Source: Acidimicrobiaceae bacterium (GTDB taxonomy: Bacteria; Actinomycetota; Acidimicrobiia; Acidimicrobiales; Palsa-688). Taken from it: a stretch of 9,520 bases of DNA. Below the pieces are notes generated by a model that was not told the DNA's origin, did not search any database, and saw nothing but the letters and a program-made list of their open reading frames with translations. A program made the position numbers and the translations under genes. Below, one piece after another: positions 6,207 to 9,520 of this stretch; positions within the stretch are counted from its first letter, which is position 1, and each line of letters starts with the position of its first letter. Where the stretch lies: positions 20,129 to 29,648 of the forward strand of contig PMHU01000282.1 of NCBI GenBank assembly GCA_003156795.1, in the 5' to 3' direction.

Positions 6207-9200
6207 CTAGCGGAGGTAGGCCCCGAAAGCGGGGGGCGCTTGACTCGCGTCAACGATGACCCGCAGGCCGGTAGCGTTGACCGGAGGAAACGTGAGCCAC
6301 TGCCGTCCCCCGAGTCCGCCTTGGGCCCGGTCGTCGTAGACGACGGTCCAGGTTCGCCCTCCGTTGCTCGTCGTCTGCACCATCATGCTTGCGCTCGGTG
6401 ATGGCGCGTCAAACAGGATCTCGTCCACGGTCTGCGGCCTAATGCCGGAGAACATGACCTGCGTCCAGTCGGCTCCCGAACTACGGGTCCCACCGCTGGC
6501 GAGGTCGGGAACGGTGACGGCCGGCGCCACGTCGCTCGGCGGACCGGACTGGGCTCCGGCTAGGGTCCGAACTTCGTAAAACCAGAGGCGCATGCCGGGT
6601 AGCGGCAGCTGCGAGTCGACGTAGGCGGGCGTCTGCGGGGTCGCGCTCACCTGGGCGATGGTTTGATACGGTCCTTGCGCAGCCGCGGCCCGCTCAACCT
6701 GATAGCCCGAGGCGCCGGGAACGGAACTCCACGTTAGGTCGACCACGCCATCGAAGCCGCTGGCCGCGAGCCCGGTGGGCGCCATCGGTCCGGCGGCGTC
6801 AACTCCAAGTCTCGACTGGAGGGCGCTGACGGCGTCGATGTCTATCGTCAGGCCCGTTGATCTGGGATCCTTTCGACTCGTGGAGGTGACCACCAGCTGG
6901 TGGTTGGTCGCAGCCAGCCCGTCTCGCTCGTAGACGACCACCTGGCTGCGTGTTGTCGGCGAGTACAGGTCCACGTCGCTGGCCCTCCCGTCGAGGCTGA
7001 CCGTTTCGATTCCCAAGTCGGGGCCAGTGGTGGCAACGAGGCGCACTGCAGTCGACCTGCCTAAAGCGATCGTCGCTTTGTCACCCGCGGTCGTGTTGGG
7101 GTCGACGTGCTCGTCGTCGTTGTATGCACCCGGCGCCGCAGTGCTGGGACCGGGACCTTCCTTTCCACCGGGCCCGGCGAGAGGCGCTGGTCCCTCCTCG
7201 GTCCAAGAACCCGTGTATGCGAACGCGAAGTTGGAGTCATCCCACGTGTCCCAATAGCTCGCCGGGTAGGTGCCGGTACGCACCGCTTCGATGGCGTCGA
7301 GCAGGTACGACCCGTAGGTGGTCGACGGCTCGATGCCGCCCCCTTCGCTGATCTCGTTCCACGAGTACACCAGCGTGATGCCCGGGTTCGATGACCGTCC
7401 GGGGTACAGCTGCATCTGCTCGTATATATCCCGGAAGTGGTCTTCCCACTGGCTGTAGGTCGGGAAGTCGTACCAGAAATCGGGTCCTTTGGGTCCATTG
7501 GTGGCTGCGTACTGGGTACCGGCGTTCTCGGGGCGGTGGTCGAGCGTAGGCGTGAGCCCTGGCTGCACCGCCAGCATCTGGCCCTGAGCATTCACGACGG
7601 TCTGGTCGGCCACGCCTAGATCGACCGCCTCAGGTGTCGAGCCGCCGGACGTACCGGTCCAAGGTTGGTGGCCTTCGTTTTTATAGCCAACCGGGCCGAT
7701 GACGTCGGGCCCGTAAGAGGTGAGACCGTCGAATCCATATTTGAGGGCGCTGGATGCGTCGCTATCGGTGTCGACCAGGAATGGAGCACCGAGCCCGGAG
7801 GCCTCAGTCTGACGGGTCAGCTCGGACAGGGCCAGATGCCAGCAGCCGTTGCTACAGGATCCGAAGCCTTTGGCGGTACCGAGGGAGCTGAGACCCTGCC
7901 AGTAGACAACCGGCCGGTCTCCGTCCACTTTGACGTAGGCAGACTGGGAGAAGTGGGCCACCAGTCTCGGAACCAGCACGTCGGACCAGTAGGGAAGGGT
8001 CTCAAGGTGACCGGACTTGCGGTCGATGGCGGTCACCGGCAGTCCCAGAATCAGCGCGTAGTCGAGCAACGGTCGAGTCCCGCGAGACAAGCCAGCCAGG
8101 TAGGACTCATAGTCGCCCAGCGGGCTGGCGAACGGATCCGGAGCGGCCCCGCTACTGGCCGGCAGGTCCGGCTGGCCCGGGTACCAGTTGAAGGCCCAGA
8201 AATCGATTCCCCCGGCGTGAGCCTCCTGCATCTCGGCCATTAGATCCAGCTGGTGCTGAGGTAGCGATGCCCCGTTGGATGTCGCGTCGGGACCGGGAGC
8301 GTCGAACCACCCGAGCGTCCGCTCGCGGGAGTCGAAGTCTGTGAAGAGCGAAGGGTCAAGATATCGGCTGTCGCTGGGGAACCAACCGTCCCATCGGATG
8401 GCCCCGACGAGAGGCGCCGGCGCGGGCGGGCCCGACAGACCGAGTTCGTCGATCGTCGCCGTCGTGGCACCGGGGAACGACAGCTGGATCTGGCCGATGT
8501 CACCGGACCAGGACGGTCCCATGTCGTCGATCTGGCAACTGGTATCAGCGCCCACTCGTATCTTCAACGGGCAAGTGACCGGAGCCGACCATCGTGAGGA
8601 GCCGATAGCACTCCAGGCCACCTCGACTTCGGGCGGGGCGGGCGCCACCAGGTCGATTTGGAGCCGGTCGTACGATGCGGCCGGGATGTTCAACCCAGCC
8701 GGAGACACCGCCGTCGGGTCGCCGGATGGCGCGGCGACGTTCAAATAGCCCGTTGTGACGACTCGACCCCGTTTGTTGGTGCGATTCGCCGTGAGAGCTG
8801 TGCTCGTCAGTTCTGCCGTCGTCGCAGCCGACTTTTTCTTGTGGTGCTTCTTGGCTTTGGCGGGATGGCCGGCGCCTGACGCGCCGTTGGTCGCCGCCGC
8901 CACCCCAGTCGTCCATCCTTCGGTCGTACCTGAGGTGCCTTCGACTTGGCGACCGAAGTCCCACGTATAGGGCTCAACCTGCGGAACGAGCGAGACGCGC
9001 TCGGAGTCCTCGGCGCCGCGGCAATCGGCCGCCACCTGGTACCACAGCTGCATGCCGTCCAAACGGCCGATGTCCTTGTAGGCGTCGACACTCACCCGGG
9101 CCCCGACATTCTGCCACGGACCGGCGCCCGTCCCAGTTGAGCGCTGCACTTGAAATGGGCCGTTCGGGCAGTCGCGTGGCGGGGTCCACGCCAACCAGGC

Positions 9201-9359
9201 CACCGAGTCGCCCGGGGTGCCGCGAAGCGAAAAAGCGCCGGGGAGGCGCGGCGACGTGGTCGGGTGAGACGAATGGTTGCCCGAGACGGTCACCAGCACG
9301 GCAGCCACGACCGCTGCGATGACAACGACGGCCGCGATAACCCAACGCTTGCCCCTCAC
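6207..9359 (-). CDS. Membrane-anchored multidomain protein with GH99/WbsX-like catalytic domain
   Basis: A 1050-residue predicted exported protein. Residues 1-5 are basic (MRGKR) and 6-25 form one Ala/Val-rich membrane helix; with no lipobox this is an N-terminal anchor or uncleaved signal. Domains: FN3-like (~38-126); jelly-roll, probably carbohydrate-binding (~132-310), interrupted by a Lys/His-rich insert at 167-176; GH99/WbsX-like barrel (~318-694) with GAIRWDGWFP, GIDFWAFNWYP (384-394), GFDGLTSYGP and YSWNEISEGGGIEPS; a second beta-sandwich (~704-849; NDDEH, VSLDGRASDVDLYS); FN3 (~858-949); discoidin-like C-terminus (~950-1050). Glu669 and Glu672 match the ExxE catalytic pair of GH99 endo-alpha-mannosidases. 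Six cysteines fall into three close or same-domain pairs (64/113, 263/275, 502/506), fitting an oxidising location. The frame is open to 9467, but GTG 9359 overlaps the upstream TGA (GTGA) and begins just before the helix. It likely binds and cleaves or transglycosylates a surface glycan; substrate unknown. Confidence 0.85.
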   Translation of the reverse strand: MRGKRWVIAAVVVIAAVVAAVLVTVSGNHSSHPTTSPRLPGAFSLRGTPGDSVAWLAWTPPRDCPNGPFQVQRSTGTGAGPWQNVGARVSVDAYKDIGRLDGMQLWYQVAADCRGAEDSERVSLVPQVEPYTWDFGRQVEGTSGTTEGWTTGVAAATNGASGAGHPAKAKKHHKKKSAATTAELTSTALTANRTNKRGRVVTTGYLNVAAPSGDPTAVSPAGLNIPAASYDRLQIDLVAPAPPEVEVAWSAIGSSRWSAPVTCPLKIRVGADTSCQIDDMGPSWSGDIGQIQLSFPGATTATIDELGLSGPPAPAPLVGAIRWDGWFPSDSRYLDPSLFTDFDSRERTLGWFDAPGPDATSNGASLPQHQLDLMAEMQEAHAGGIDFWAFNWYPGQPDLPASSGAAPDPFASPLGDYESYLAGLSRGTRPLLDYALILGLPVTAIDRKSGHLETLPYWSDVLVPRLVAHFSQSAYVKVDGDRPVVYWQGLSSLGTAKGFGSCSNGCWHLALSELTRQTEASGLGAPFLVDTDSDASSALKYGFDGLTSYGPDVIGPVGYKNEGHQPWTGTSGGSTPEAVDLGVADQTVVNAQGQMLAVQPGLTPTLDHRPENAGTQYAATNGPKGPDFWYDFPTYSQWEDHFRDIYEQMQLYPGRSSNPGITLVYSWNEISEGGGIEPSTTYGSYLLDAIEAVRTGTYPASYWDTWDDSNFAFAYTGSWTEEGPAPLAGPGGKEGPGPSTAAPGAYNDDEHVDPNTTAGDKATIALGRSTAVRLVATTGPDLGIETVSLDGRASDVDLYSPTTRSQVVVYERDGLAATNHQLVVTSTSRKDPRSTGLTIDIDAVSALQSRLGVDAAGPMAPTGLAASGFDGVVDLTWSSVPGASGYQVERAAAAQGPYQTIAQVSATPQTPAYVDSQLPLPGMRLWFYEVRTLAGAQSGPPSDVAPAVTVPDLASGGTRSSGADWTQVMFSGIRPQTVDEILFDAPSPSASMMVQTTSNGGRTWTVVYDDRAQGGLGGRQWLTFPPVNATGLRVIVDASQAPPAFGAYLR

Positions 9360-9520
9360 CGGCGCTCGGATACTCCACCCTTGATCGCGGTCAGGGTGGC
9401 CTCGAGGTAAGCGCGGCGGTGGAGCTCGTCGGGCTCGAGGTGGTTTCCCTCGCCCCACTCGTTCCACGCGTTGACGAAGACGAACGACGGACCATCCATC
9501 GCCCGGGCGCGGGCGAGCGC
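9356..9520 (-). CDS. WbsX/GH99-like glycan enzyme, C-terminal fragment (5' end outside window)
   Basis: The last 54 residues of a gene entering from the right edge; the frame is fully open to the window end. The stretch FVFVNAWNEWGEGNHLEPD, then RRAYLEATLTAI, is the C-terminal signature of the WbsX family (Pfam Glyco_tran_WbsX, GH99-like fold), found in many O-antigen and capsule loci. The NEWGEG segment holds an ExxE pair equivalent to the GH99 catalytic residues, so whether these proteins are glycosyltransferases, as the family name says, or glycosidases/transglycosidases is open. Its TGA overlaps the GTG start of the anchored GH99-like gene, indicating coupled translation. WbsX proteins usually have about 350-400 residues or are fused to other glycosyltransferase domains; the rest cannot be seen here. 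Confidence 0.88.
   Translation of the reverse strand, partial: ALARARAMDGPSFVFVNAWNEWGEGNHLEPDELHRRAYLEATLTAIKGGVSERR

Noticed and set aside
7665..8243. 192-codon plus-strand open frame
   Set aside because: Antisense to the catalytic domain of the GH99-like protein, with no domain; a shadow frame.
9360..9467. N-terminal extension of the GH99-like protein up to 9467
   Set aside because: The extra 36 residues are Arg/Pro-rich, overlap the WbsX C-terminus read in another frame, and would bury the membrane helix; GTG 9359 in a GTGA overlap is a better start.
1..9520. CRISPR arrays, tRNA or rRNA genes, insertion sequences, attachment sites
   Set aside because: I saw no regularly spaced direct repeats, transposase motifs, terminal inverted repeats or tRNA-like folds; the window is nearly all coding.

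Overview
This is a GC-rich window with many GTG starts. By hand count, most 60-base lines are roughly 60-77% G+C. The gene style suggests a high-GC actinobacterium, possibly an uncultured member of the Acidimicrobiia or a relative; that placement is inference, since there is no rRNA or other marker here. Almost all of the window codes for building or remodelling a surface glycan.

Left block (1-5018, minus strand, transcribed right to left): five consecutive genes that look like one operon. In transcription order they are a GT-A family 2 glycosyltransferase, a PAPS-dependent sulfotransferase, a GT-B family 4 glycosyltransferase (starting inside the sulfotransferase stop codon, GTGA overlap), a GT2/GT92-like GT-A enzyme with an NDADEFW motif, and a second GT4 glycosyltransferase that runs off the left edge a few residues before its expected end. 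No flippase, polymerase, initiating phospho-glycosyltransferase or nucleotide-sugar gene is in view, so this is the middle of a larger locus.

Divergent region (5019-5383): about 365 bases with no convincing gene. It holds two short perfect palindromes, a small inverted repeat, a weak promoter-like pair, and a plus-strand fragment, LGMHFHDYNDLVFG followed by a stop, that resembles the end of the core of a class I methyltransferase and may be a decayed gene.

Methyltransferase (5384-6202, plus strand): a lone SAM-dependent methyltransferase-like gene. It has clearly lower G+C (165/300 over 5521-5820) than its neighbours and is convergent with the gene to its right, with only 4 bases between the stop codons.

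Right block (6207-9520, minus strand): two translationally coupled genes. The first, entering from the right edge, is the C-terminus of a cytoplasmic WbsX/GH99-like protein. The second is a 1050-residue membrane-anchored, exported protein with a GH99/WbsX-like catalytic barrel framed by FN3, jelly-roll carbohydrate-binding and discoidin-like domains. Both carry the same N-E-x-x-E-G-x-x-[IL]-E-P motif, which matches the catalytic ExxE pair of GH99 endo-alpha-mannosidases/mannanases.

Together the genes suggest assembly of a glycan decorated with sulfate and perhaps methyl groups on the inside of the membrane, and an anchored outer enzyme that binds and cuts or transfers a glycan outside. The structure of the glycan cannot be read from the sequence.
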